Positions 26,689-34,906 of a stretch of 64,000 bases of DNA are shown piece after piece. Every line of letters starts with the position of its first letter. Within the stretch, counting starts at the first letter, position 1. The notes under the pieces were generated by a model that was not told the DNA's origin, did not search any database, and worked only from the letters and a program-made list of their open reading frames with translations. A program made the translations under genes and the position numbers. Source of the DNA: Phenylobacterium parvum (lineage in GTDB: Bacteria; Pseudomonadota; Alphaproteobacteria; Caulobacterales; Caulobacteraceae); contig NZ_CP029479.1 in assembly GCF_003150835.1 (NCBI RefSeq), forward strand, positions 1,798,001-1,862,000, given 5' to 3'.

Positions 26689-27636
26689 CTAGACGGGTTC
26701 CGACGCGAGGAGGTTGTCGAAGTAGGCGATGGTCCGGGTCAGGCCCTCGTCCAGCTCGATGGTCGGCTTCCAGTCGAGAAGCTGGCCGGCCAGGCTGATG
26801 TCCGGTCGCCTCTGGCGCGGGTCGTCCGACGGAAGGGGCATGTGCACCAGGCGTGAGGAAGACCCAGTCAGGGCGATGACGCGCTCGGCGAGGGCGCGAA
26901 TGGTGAACTCCCCCGGATTGCCCAGGTTGACCGGGCCGGTGACGTCATCGGGGGTGTCCATCAGGCGAAGGACGCCCTCGACCAGGTCGTCGACGAAGCA
27001 GAATGACCGCGTCTGGAGCCCCTCGCCATAGAGGGTGATGTCCTGGCCCTGGAGGGCCTGCACGATGAAGTTGGAAACCACCCGGCCGTCATTGGGATGC
27101 ATGCGGGGGCCGTAGGTGTTGAAGATCCGCGCGACCTTGATCCGCAGCCCGTGCTGGCGGTGATAGTCGAAGAAAAGGGTCTCGGCGCACCGCTTGCCCT
27201 CGTCGTAGCAGGAGCGGATGCCGATCGGGTTGACGTTGCCCCAATAGTCCTCGGTCTGGGGATGCACGGCGGGATCCCCATAGACCTCGCTTGTGGAGGC
27301 CTGGAAGATCTTGGCGCGCCGGCGCTTCGCCAGGCCCAGCATGTTGATCGCCCCATGGACGGACGTCTTGGTCGTCTGGACCGGATCGAACTGGTAGTGC
27401 ACCGGAGATGCCGGACAGGCGAGGTTGTAGACCTCGTCGATCTCGGCAAAGAGCGGAAAGGTCACGTCATGGCGCATCAGCTCGAAGGCGGGATTGCCGA
27501 GCAGGTGGGCGACGTTTCGTCTCGAGCCCGTGTAGAAGTTGTCGACACACAGGACCTCATGTCCGGCCTCAAGGAGGCGCTCGCAGAGGTGTGAGCCGAT
27601 GAACCCCGCGCCGCCGGTGACCAGGATGCGTTTCAT
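26689..27636 (-). CDS. UDP-glucuronate decarboxylase-like NAD-dependent enzyme
   Basis: This 315-residue extended SDR starts with the NAD-binding GGAGFIGSH. It shows the hallmarks of the UDP-xylose synthase branch: [13 protein letters not shown], the STSEVYGDP segment, [11 protein letters not shown] and the catalytic Tyr-x3-Lys in CYDEGKR. The predicted reaction turns UDP-glucuronate into UDP-xylose or a 4-keto intermediate. It lies between flaF and the flagellin genes on the same strand, so a role in flagellin glycan supply is plausible but unproven. A related UDP-sugar epimerase or dehydratase is the main alternative. Confidence 0.85.
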   Translation of the reverse strand: MKRILVTGGAGFIGSHLCERLLEAGHEVLCVDNFYTGSRRNVAHLLGNPAFELMRHDVTFPLFAEIDEVYNLACPASPVHYQFDPVQTTKTSVHGAINMLGLAKRRRAKIFQASTSEVYGDPAVHPQTEDYWGNVNPIGIRSCYDEGKRCAETLFFDYHRQHGLRIKVARIFNTYGPRMHPNDGRVVSNFIVQALQGQDITLYGEGLQTRSFCFVDDLVEGVLRLMDTPDDVTGPVNLGNPGEFTIRALAERVIALTGSSSRLVHMPLPSDDPRQRRPDISLAGQLLDWKPTIELDEGLTRTIAYFDNLLASEPV

Positions 27637-27672
27637 TTTGGGGACCGAAGGCTCCGCGCTGGGGGTCGGGAA

Positions 27673-28038
27673 TCAGGCCGCCGTTTCGGCCCGCGCGCTC
27701 AGACCCTGCATGATCATGCGGTTGACGTCGATGAGATCCTGGATGTCCTCGTCGCCCCGGATCACTTCGCTGGTGTACTTGCTCACCCAGATCGAGAGGG
27801 AGATGATCCCTGCCCGGAGCTCAGGGGGAAGCTGGTTGCCTTCGGCGCCACAGTCCGCCGCAAGGACGGACCACATGCGTCGGTTCCAGTCGAGCGCGCC
27901 CGCCCGGCCGACGAAATCCTTGGGATCGAGCTTTGAGGCGTCTACGAGCGCGAGCGTGACCTGGGCGAACAGGCGGTACTCGGTCTCGCGGGGCGTCTCA
28001 ACCCTCGTCGCGGCCTTCTGATACGCCTGCAGGGACAT
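27673..28038 (-). CDS. flaF: Flagellar biosynthesis regulator FlaF
   Basis: The 121-residue soluble protein matches FlaF, found in alphaproteobacteria next to flbT and needed for flagellin synthesis and export. Typical segments are YQKAATRVETPRETEYRLF, ALDWNRRMWSVLAADC and the LPPELRAGIISLSIWVSKYT helix pair. Its start lies 41 bases inside the end of flbT, so the two antagonistic regulators are translated from one message with a long overlap. Confidence 0.94.
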   Translation of the reverse strand: MSLQAYQKAATRVETPRETEYRLFAQVTLALVDASKLDPKDFVGRAGALDWNRRMWSVLAADCGAEGNQLPPELRAGIISLSIWVSKYTSEVIRGDEDIQDLIDVNRMIMQGLSARAETAA

Positions 28039-28423
28039 TCCCCAACCTCACGTCCTCGTACTCGATAAGCTTCCGGCACCCCAGGAGGGCTTTGTAATAG
28101 TCGCGCTGCATGCAGCAACGCGAAATCGTTACGCACTCTGCAAGAATCTGTGGGTTTCGAATTACGCCCATGAATTCGCTCAGCTTCTGGACGAATTCAT
28201 CATAGTATTTCGACGCATCCGAGGGATCGAGGTACATCATCATGACGGGCAGATAGATGCGCCGCGCCGGGGTATTCGCGTTCTCAGGCTGAAGGATGTC
28301 TTTTTCTCGAAGAACGGAGGCTTTGTTCTGGAGGATCAACACCCCACGACGGTCGCCATTCTGGACAACAGCCCCATTGAGAACGAATTTTTCCCCGGGC
28401 TTCAACGAGAGCTTGAGAGGCAA
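27998..28423 (-). CDS. flbT: Flagellin translation repressor FlbT
   Basis: The protein is about 141 residues and matches FlbT, which binds flagellin mRNA leaders and limits their translation. Family segments include PLKLSLKPGEKFVLNGAVVQ, REKDILQPENANTPARRIY and the CVTISRCCMQRDYYKALLGC helix. The most likely start is a TTG at 28423, preceded by CGGGGAA; an ATG reading further upstream to 28465 lacks family support. It diverges from the FlmG-like gene, with a CtrA-type palindrome in between. Confidence 0.94.
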   Translation of the reverse strand: MPLKLSLKPGEKFVLNGAVVQNGDRRGVLILQNKASVLREKDILQPENANTPARRIYLPVMMMYLDPSDASKYYDEFVQKLSEFMGVIRNPQILAECVTISRCCMQRDYYKALLGCRKLIEYEDVRLGNVPAGVSEGRDEG

Positions 28424-28525
28424 TTGGCGTTCCCCGACGTGTCTGAGCCCCCTGGGCCGCGACAACGAGAGCAGACCCTAGGAGGCGACAGGTTAACGAT
28501 ATCCTTCCATCGTGAACGATCATGG

Positions 28526-28540
28526 TTAATCCGACGTTAA
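28526..28540. promoter_or_regulatory. CtrA box between flbT and the FlmG-like gene
   Basis: TTAATCCGACGTTAA is a perfect TTAA-N7-TTAA box, flanked as GTTAA...TTAAC so that it reads the same on both strands. CtrA, the cell-cycle regulator of Caulobacterales, binds such sites. It lies 48 bases before the FlmG-like ATG and about 100 bases before flbT. A single TTAAC half-site lies at 28492-28496. Confidence 0.7.
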
Positions 28541-28587
28541 CCCGGGGACTCCAGACTGAAGTGGCCTGCAGACTGATGGAAGACCCC

Positions 28588-30348
28588 ATGTCGGACACCG
28601 CAGCGCCTGCGCGCGCCCTGAGAAACAGCGCCGCAAACCTCATGGGGTCGAGCGCGTCCGCCAACGCCCTGCGGGCGATCCGGCTGGGCCTGGCCGACCA
28701 GAAGTCGCTGAAGATTGCGCCCCTGCTGGAGAAGGCGGTTCGGGAAATCCGGGGACACCGGCCCGAGAGCGCCGCCGAACTGGCGCTGGAAGCCCTGCAG
28801 ATCGACGAACGCAGTGGGCTGGGCTGGCATGTTCTCGCCATCGCACAGGAAGGTCGGGGAGATTTCGTGAACTCCCTGAGCTGCTACGAGGCGGCCGTCG
28901 CCCTGCTGCCCGGCGACCAGGAGATCCTGATCAACCTGGCTCGACTGGCGTTTCGCATGGGGATGCCAGAGACAGCAGAGGGCCTGCTGAGGCACGTCCT
29001 GGCGATGACGCCGGATCATGCGGAGTGCGTGAACAACCTGGCCCTTGCGGTCCAGGCCCAGGAGCGGACGGCGGAAGCGATCGAGATCCTGCGGACCTTC
29101 CTGGCCAGCAGGCCCGGACACGCCAACATCTGGAACAGCTTGGGAACCATGGTCGCAGACCAGGGCGATCCCGAGAATGCGGAGATTTTCTACCGTGAAG
29201 CGCTGCGCCTGGACCCCAAGCTCGCACGCGCCCGATACAATCTTGGCAACCTCTGGCTGACCCTTGGCCGGGCGGAAGACGCCCTCCGCGAGGTCGAGAA
29301 CGCCCTGCGCTCTCCATTGGCGGCCGATGAGAAGGCGATGATGATCCTCACAAGGGGACTCTCCCATCTGACCTTGGGCCGGATCGAGACGGGGTGGCGG
29401 GATTATGAGGCCCGGAATGACAGCCACTTCCCGGATGGAACCCAGTTCGCGCTGGAGGCTCCGCGCTGGAAGCCCGGGCAGTCGCTGGCCGGCAAGTCAC
29501 TGATGATCGTGGGCGAACAGGGACTGGGGGATGAAGTCGCGTTCTCGAACATTGTCCCCGACGTGCTGGACCTGCTGGGCGATGAGGGACGACTCTTCAT
29601 CGCCGTCGAGCCCCGGCTTGTCGCCCTTTTTGCCCGCAGCTTCCCAAAGGCGGACGTCATGGCCCACGCGACCGTCAAGGTCGCGGGCAGGACCATCCGC
29701 GTCGTCCCGGAGCTTGAACGTATCGGCGGGGTCGACCTGTGGACGCCCCTGGCCTCGCTCTTCCAGGACGTGCGACCTTCAATCGACAGCTTCCCCCAAA
29801 GGGTCGGGTTCATTACCCCCGACCCCGGCCGCGTGGCGCACTGGCGCGAGGCCCTTTCCCGGCTCCCGGCGGGCCCAAGGGTGGGCCTGCTTTGGAAGAG
29901 CGCCGTCCTCGCGGCTGGCCGGCACCGCTTCTTCTCCTCGTTCGAGGCGTGGGAACCGGTCCTGAGAACCCCCGGCGTTGTCTTCGTGAACCTTCAGTAT
30001 GGCGACTGCACCCACGAGTTGCAGCTTGCCCGGGAGCGCTTCGGAGTCGAAATCTGGAATCCGCCGGGGATCGATCTCAAGAAGGACCTGGATGACATCA
30101 CAGCGCTTTCCATGGCGCTGGACCTCGTGATCGGATTCTCGAACGCGACCTTCAATCTCGCCGCCGCCGCCGGGGCGCCCGCCTGGCTGATTTCGGCGCG
30201 GGGCGCCTGGACTGCACTTGGGACGGATCGCTACCCCTGGTATCCGCAGGTGCGCCTCTACCGCCCGGACGCCTTCGCGGCCTGGGAACCCGTGCTCCAG
30301 AGGGTTGCAGATGATCTATCCGGGATGCTGCAACCGGATCCGGAGTGA
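28588..30348 (+). CDS. FlmG-like TPR flagellin glycosyltransferase (first copy)
   Basis: The protein is about 586 residues. After about 50 N-terminal residues come around five TPR units (about 60-270). A C-terminal glycosyltransferase domain of the GT41/GT9 type follows, with VGEQGLGDEV at 309, the PRVGLLWKS strand and SNATFNLAAAAGAPAW at 518. This is the plan of Caulobacter FlmG, which binds flagellins through its TPRs and attaches a nonulosonic sugar. I chose the ATG at 28588, preceded by GGAAG. The gene diverges from flbT and overlaps a paralog downstream. The donor sugar cannot be read from sequence. Confidence 0.82.
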   Translation: MSDTAAPARALRNSAANLMGSSASANALRAIRLGLADQKSLKIAPLLEKAVREIRGHRPESAAELALEALQIDERSGLGWHVLAIAQEGRGDFVNSLSCYEAAVALLPGDQEILINLARLAFRMGMPETAEGLLRHVLAMTPDHAECVNNLALAVQAQERTAEAIEILRTFLASRPGHANIWNSLGTMVADQGDPENAEIFYREALRLDPKLARARYNLGNLWLTLGRAEDALREVENALRSPLAADEKAMMILTRGLSHLTLGRIETGWRDYEARNDSHFPDGTQFALEAPRWKPGQSLAGKSLMIVGEQGLGDEVAFSNIVPDVLDLLGDEGRLFIAVEPRLVALFARSFPKADVMAHATVKVAGRTIRVVPELERIGGVDLWTPLASLFQDVRPSIDSFPQRVGFITPDPGRVAHWREALSRLPAGPRVGLLWKSAVLAAGRHRFFSSFEAWEPVLRTPGVVFVNLQYGDCTHELQLARERFGVEIWNPPGIDLKKDLDDITALSMALDLVIGFSNATFNLAAAAGAPAWLISARGAWTALGTDRYPWYPQVRLYRPDAFAAWEPVLQRVADDLSGMLQPDPE

Positions 30349-31895
30349 TGCGGCGGGACACGCCCCATGAAGGCCGCAAGGCGCTGGCCGAGGCCCGGCG
30401 GCTGGAGGCCAAGGGGGATCTGACGGGCGCCCTTTCAGCATACCAGGCGGCGCTGGACGAGCGGCCCGACGATCCTGCAATCCTGACGGGCATCGGAAGA
30501 CTTGCGCTGGCCCTGGACATGGCGCCTGCAGCCGAGAGCGTCCTGAAGCGCAGCCTGGCCTACCTGCCCGGTGAACCGGAGGCGACAAGCCTGCTTGCGA
30601 GGTCCCTCTCAGCCCAGGGCCGGTCAGGACAGGCCATTGATGTCCTTAGCGAGCAGGTCCTGGCCGATCCGCTGGATGCGCGCATCTGGAACCAACTTGG
30701 ACTGCTGGTCGCCGAACAGGGGAACTTGGCCTCCGCTGAAACCTTTCTCGGAGAAGCCCTTCGGCTTAAGCCCAACCTCACGCCCGCCCGGTTCAATCTT
30801 GGCAACCTGCAGATGTCGAGCGGGGACGCCACGGCCGCGCTTGCGACCTTCCTCTCGATACGGGAGGGCGGGCTTGCGGCCAGGGAGAGGGCCATACTGA
30901 ACTTCTCCCGGGCCTGCGCCCGACTTCGCCTCGGGGATCTCGCCCGCGGATGGAGGGACTATGCGGCCCGGAATGATCCGGCGTTCCCCGGAGCTGCGGC
31001 CTTTGACATCCCTGGCCGGCGCTGGCGGCGGGGCCAGCCCCTCTCCGGTCTGGACCTCCTGCTCGTGGGTGAACAGGGGCTCGGGGACGAGGTGCTCTTC
31101 GCCGGCCTGGTCCCGGACCTGTTGGTGAGGCTGGGCCCGGAAGGCAGCCTGTCCCTGGCTGTCGAACCCCGCCTCCAGCCTCTGTTCCGCAGGGCCTTCC
31201 CTGCGGCGCAGGTCATTTCCCATGCCACGGTCGAGACCGGCGGAAGGAAGATCCGGCGCCTCGCGACGCCGGTGAAGTCTGCCGCCTGGGCGCCCATGGC
31301 GGACCTCCTGCCCGAGTTTCGTCCTCAGGCCGACGCCTTCCCGGAACGGGTCGGCTACCTGCCGCCCGACCCGGACCGTGTCGCCTTCTGGCGTCGGGCT
31401 CTTGGGGCGGAGCTGCCCGGGCCGCGGGTCGGCCTGCTCTGGAAGAGCGGGATGATGACCGCCGGGCGGGCCAACGCCTTCCCTTCATTTGAGGCCTGGG
31501 AGCCTGTGCTCAGGACGCCGGGCATCGCCTTCGTCAACCTCCAGTATGGGGACTGCGGGCCGGAGATCGCCCTGGCGGGGGAACGCTTTGGCCTGAAGGT
31601 CTGGACACCGCCGGACATCGACCTGCGCAACGACTTGGAGGACCTGAGCGCCCTGTCCTGCGCGCTTGACCTCGTGGTCGGCGTCTCCAACGCCACGTTC
31701 AACCTGGCCGCCGCGGCGGGGGCGCCCGCATGGCTGGTCGCCGCCCCGGACGCCTGGACGACGCTCGGGACCGACCGCTACCCCTGGTATCCACAGGTCA
31801 GGGTGTATGCCTGCGCCCTCCCCGGCGACTGGGCTCCCGTGATGGAGGCCATCGCCTCAGACCTCCGGCAGAACGATTTCGCCGCCCGCACCTGA
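30348..31895 (+). CDS. FlmG-like TPR flagellin glycosyltransferase (second copy)
   Basis: This 515-residue paralog of the preceding protein lacks its first 50-70 residues and has fewer TPRs (about 5-200). The catalytic half is very similar: VGEQGLGDEV at 241, GPRVGLLWKSG, SFEAWEPVLRTPG, and SNATFNLAAAAGAPAW at 447, then the YPWYPQVR end. The ATG overlaps the upstream stop as TGATG, so the pair is translated together. Two FlmG-type enzymes side by side suggest two targets, two sugars, or a heteromer; none is proven. Confidence 0.8.
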   Translation: MRRDTPHEGRKALAEARRLEAKGDLTGALSAYQAALDERPDDPAILTGIGRLALALDMAPAAESVLKRSLAYLPGEPEATSLLARSLSAQGRSGQAIDVLSEQVLADPLDARIWNQLGLLVAEQGNLASAETFLGEALRLKPNLTPARFNLGNLQMSSGDATAALATFLSIREGGLAARERAILNFSRACARLRLGDLARGWRDYAARNDPAFPGAAAFDIPGRRWRRGQPLSGLDLLLVGEQGLGDEVLFAGLVPDLLVRLGPEGSLSLAVEPRLQPLFRRAFPAAQVISHATVETGGRKIRRLATPVKSAAWAPMADLLPEFRPQADAFPERVGYLPPDPDRVAFWRRALGAELPGPRVGLLWKSGMMTAGRANAFPSFEAWEPVLRTPGIAFVNLQYGDCGPEIALAGERFGLKVWTPPDIDLRNDLEDLSALSCALDLVVGVSNATFNLAAAAGAPAWLVAAPDAWTTLGTDRYPWYPQVRVYACALPGDWAPVMEAIASDLRQNDFAART

Positions 31896-32015
31896 GGCCG
31901 GTCCCCGCCCCCGGACGAAGCGGCTTGAATGTCTCCGGCCAGTCTTTAGTGTGCCCTGAGGATTGAAACATTTGTTCGGGCGCCCCCCGCAGGGCGGCGC
32001 TCCCGGGGAGCCCAG

Positions 32016-32885
32016 ATGAGCCAGCGTTTCGAAGGCACCGACAATTACGTCGCCACAGATGACCTCAAGGTGGCCGTCAACGCCGCCATCGCCCTCGAGC
32101 GTCCCCTCCTGATCAAGGGCGAGCCCGGCACCGGCAAGACCGTGCTGGCCTACGAGGTCGCCAAGGCCCTCGATGCCGAGCTGATCACCTGGCACATCAA
32201 GTCCACCACCAAGGCCCACCAGGGCCTGTACGAGTACGACGCCGTCACCCGTCTGCGCGACAGCCAGCTGGGCGACGAGCGAGTCAAGGACGTCCGCAAC
32301 TACATCAAGAAGGGCAAGCTCTGGGAGGCCTTCACGGCCCCGAAGCGACCGGTCCTGCTGATCGACGAAATCGACAAGGCGGACATCGAATTCCCGAACG
32401 ACCTCCTGCAGGAGCTCGATCGGATGGAGTTCTACGTCTACGAGACCAACGAGACCATCCGCGCCGAGATCCGGCCGTTGGTGATCATCACCTCGAACAA
32501 CGAGAAGGAGTTGCCCGACGCCTTCCTGCGCCGCTGCTTCTTCCACTACATCCGCTTCCCCGAGGCCGAGACGATGAACGACATCGTCGAGGTGCACTAT
32601 CCGGGCATCAAGCAGAAGCTGGTCGCCGAGGCCCTGCGGATCTTCTACGACATGCGCAAGGTGCCGGGCCTGAAGAAGAAGCCCTCCACTTCCGAGCTGC
32701 TGGACTGGCTGAAGCTCCTCATGGTCGAGGACATCAGCGACGAGATGCTGAAGGAACGGGACCCCACCAAGCTGATCCCGCCCCTGCATGGCGCCCTCCT
32801 GAAGAACGAGCAGGACGTGCAGCTGTTCGAACGCCTGGCCTTCCTGGCCCGCCGCGAGAGCGGCCCGCCGCGCCCCGGCCAGTAA
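32016..32885 (+). CDS. MoxR-family AAA ATPase
   Basis: This 289-residue AAA+ protein has Walker A GEPGTGKT (35-42), Walker B VLLIDEIDKAD (about 109-119) and the sensor/Arg-finger segment PDAFLRRCFFHYIRFPE. MoxR proteins act with a VWA-domain partner as chaperone-like machines that insert cofactors or remodel complexes. Here no VWA gene follows; a strong terminator comes 26 bases after the stop. The partner must be encoded elsewhere. Confidence 0.92.
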   Translation: MSQRFEGTDNYVATDDLKVAVNAAIALERPLLIKGEPGTGKTVLAYEVAKALDAELITWHIKSTTKAHQGLYEYDAVTRLRDSQLGDERVKDVRNYIKKGKLWEAFTAPKRPVLLIDEIDKADIEFPNDLLQELDRMEFYVYETNETIRAEIRPLVIITSNNEKELPDAFLRRCFFHYIRFPEAETMNDIVEVHYPGIKQKLVAEALRIFYDMRKVPGLKKKPSTSELLDWLKLLMVEDISDEMLKERDPTKLIPPLHGALLKNEQDVQLFERLAFLARRESGPPRPGQ

Positions 32886-32910
32886 GCCGCCGCGCCGACC
32901 CCGATTGAAG

Positions 32911-32940
32911 ACGCCCCGGCCGCAAGGCCGGGGCGTTTGT
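32911..32940 (+). terminator. Intrinsic terminator after the MoxR gene
   Basis: A perfect 11-bp GC-rich inverted repeat (ACGCCCCGGCC / GGCCGGGGCGT) with loop GCAA is followed by TTGT. It lies between convergent genes and can serve both strands. Confidence 0.85.
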
Positions 32941-32963
32941 CATTCCGGATATCCGCGAAGGCG

Positions 32964-33332
32964 TCAGGCCTTCTGGACCTCGACGATCTTGTAGGTCAGG
33001 GGCTGGCCGTCCTCATCCGTGACGGTGACGTACTCGCCCACCACGAAGCGATGGTCCCCAAGCCGGTGGACCGGTTCGTCGTCGTCGCTGGACGCCTTGT
33101 CGTAGTCGAAGAACCAGTTCGCGCCGCGGCGGGCCAGGCGGCCCATGACGGCGTCCTCGTCGGGGGCGAAGCGGCGCACGGAGCACTCGGCGCGGGTGGC
33201 GGCGTAGGCCTCGGGGTCGAGGCGCCCATCCGCAGTGAGCGGGGCGGTCAGGGTGTAACCCCGGCGGTCGTCGCCGCCGAACTCGGAGCCCGGATTGCGG
33301 GCGAGCCGCATGACAATGCGCGACAGGGACAT
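32964..33332 (-). CDS. Conserved hypothetical protein
   Basis: The 122-residue soluble protein is probably real because of its codon pattern and its position just after the universal stress protein gene on the same strand (11 bases apart). A central segment (AECSVRRFAPDEDAVMGRL, ANWFFDYD) and a C-terminal beta stretch (FVVGEYVTVTDEDGQPLTYK) suggest a small beta-rich fold. I do not recognise the family. Co-transcription with a stress protein gene hints at a stress role only weakly. Confidence 0.65.
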   Translation of the reverse strand: MSLSRIVMRLARNPGSEFGGDDRRGYTLTAPLTADGRLDPEAYAATRAECSVRRFAPDEDAVMGRLARRGANWFFDYDKASSDDDEPVHRLGDHRFVVGEYVTVTDEDGQPLTYKIVEVQKA

Positions 33333-33343
33333 GCGCGAAACCT

Positions 33344-34156
33344 CTAATGCGAAAGGAAGAGAGACGGCTGGTCCGCCGCGAGCAGGGAGCGCGTGGTACC
33401 CCCGAAGATGAACTCCTGCAACCTCGGGTGCCCAAAGGCCCCGGCGACAAGCAGGCTGGCCCCGACGCGCTTGACGGCGCCCAGGAGGAGCCCGGCGGCC
33501 TCGCCCTTCTCGCCCAGGACCTCGATCTCGGCATTCACGCCGCGGGCCGCATAGTAGGCCTGGAGCCGTTCGGGATCGAAGTGCCGCGAGCTCGCCTTGG
33601 GGGCGGCGAGCAGGACCACCCGCGAGGCCTTTTCCAGCAGGGGCAGGGCGAGGCGGGCGGCCCGGCTGGCTTCCTTGCCGCCGTCCCAGGCCACGGCGAC
33701 CACGCCGCCCACCTCAAAGCCCTTGCGGGCGATCAGGACCGGCCTCTGCTCGTCAGCGACGATCTGCTGGAAGCACTCTGCGAGGGGGCCGCGCCCCCGG
33801 GCCGGATCGTCCCCAAAGATCACCAGGTCCGAAAGCCGGGCCTCGGCGGACAGGGCGGCCCAGACGGGGCTGTTGAGGGCGGCGAACGTCTTCTTCCCGT
33901 AGGTGCAGGCCTCGAAGGCCGCGCGGGAGCGGGTCTCGCCCGTGGCCGCCGCCTGCCGCAGGGTCTCGATGGCGGTGGTCTGGACGCCGCCGAGATAGCC
34001 CTCGCCCAGCCAGGGCATGATGTCGGCCACATCAGCCGGCGCAAAGACGGCGGACACCTCGGCCCCGAAGGGATCGGCCGCGCGCACGGCGGCGTCCAGG
34101 ACGGCCACGTCACCCTCGACACCGGCCAGCGGCGCCATCACTCTCGCCCAGCTCAT
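33344..34156 (-). CDS. Universal stress protein, two-domain
   Basis: The protein is about 270 residues and consists of two UspA-like halves. The second carries the nucleotide-binding type motif GAFGHPRLQEFIFGGTT near the end (G-x2-G-x9-G-T pattern). The first half has diverged. Such proteins help cells survive starvation and oxidative stress. I chose the ATG at 34156, which follows GGGAGA; longer upstream readings lack family support. Confidence 0.87.
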   Translation of the reverse strand: MSWARVMAPLAGVEGDVAVLDAAVRAADPFGAEVSAVFAPADVADIMPWLGEGYLGGVQTTAIETLRQAAATGETRSRAAFEACTYGKKTFAALNSPVWAALSAEARLSDLVIFGDDPARGRGPLAECFQQIVADEQRPVLIARKGFEVGGVVAVAWDGGKEASRAARLALPLLEKASRVVLLAAPKASSRHFDPERLQAYYAARGVNAEIEVLGEKGEAAGLLLGAVKRVGASLLVAGAFGHPRLQEFIFGGTTRSLLAADQPSLFLSH

Positions 34157-34266
34157 CGCAATCTCCCTGGTTCCTGTGGACCCTAGGCCAGAAGCCTGCG
34201 CACCGACATTGATCTTTCTCAAGGCCCGGTGCACCTGTCGGGCATGGGCCCGACAGGAGATCAGCC

Positions 34267-34896
34267 TTGAAGCGCGCCGCCACAAGCCCTGTCCGGGCCT
34301 GGCAGCGCATGCTGTCCGGGCGTCGGCTGGACCTCCTCGACCCCTCCCCCGTCGACATCGAGATCGAGGACATCGCCCACGGCCTGGCCCGGGTGGCGCG
34401 TTGGAACGGCCAGACGACGGGCGAACATGCCTTCTCCGTGGCCCAGCACTCCCTGGTCGTCGAGGAGATCTGCGTCCACCTGAGGCCCGACCTTGACCCC
34501 CGCTGGCGCCTCGCCGCCCTGCTGCATGACGCCTCGGAGTACGTGATCGGCGACATGATCAGCCCCTTCAAGGCCGCCCTGGGCTATGACTACAAGGCCG
34601 TGGAGCACAGGCTGGAGCAGGCCATCCACATCCGCTTCGGCCTGCCCGCCCGGACGCCGGCGGACATCCGCAAGCTCATCAAGTCGGCGGACCGGGCCTG
34701 CGCCTTCTTCGAAGCCATCCAGCTGGCCGGGTTCGGCCGGGACGAGTCTGTTTCGCTCTTCGGCGCGCCGCCGGCCGGCTACCACATCGAGATCGAACCC
34801 CTGGCTCCCGGCCCCGCCCAGGCCCGCTATGTCCAGCGCTTCCACCTCTTGTCCGAGGCCGCGGGCTTCACCCCCGCGCCCGCGGTCCTGACCTAG
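34267..34896 (+). CDS. HD-domain phosphohydrolase, YfbR-like
   Basis: The 209-residue protein has an HD domain: the first histidine in GEHAFSVAQHS, the metal-binding HD in LLHDASEYVIGDM, and a distal Asp in KSADRACA. The pattern matches YfbR-type 5'-nucleotidases acting on deoxynucleoside monophosphates, although the exact substrate is uncertain. Translation probably starts at TTG 34267, which has AGGAGA upstream; no ATG gives the full N-terminal helix. It ends 10 bases before the NadQ-like regulator, so the two probably share a message. Confidence 0.82.
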   Translation: MKRAATSPVRAWQRMLSGRRLDLLDPSPVDIEIEDIAHGLARVARWNGQTTGEHAFSVAQHSLVVEEICVHLRPDLDPRWRLAALLHDASEYVIGDMISPFKAALGYDYKAVEHRLEQAIHIRFGLPARTPADIRKLIKSADRACAFFEAIQLAGFGRDESVSLFGAPPAGYHIEIEPLAPGPAQARYVQRFHLLSEAAGFTPAPAVLT

Positions 34897-34906
34897 GGCC
34901 GGCGCC

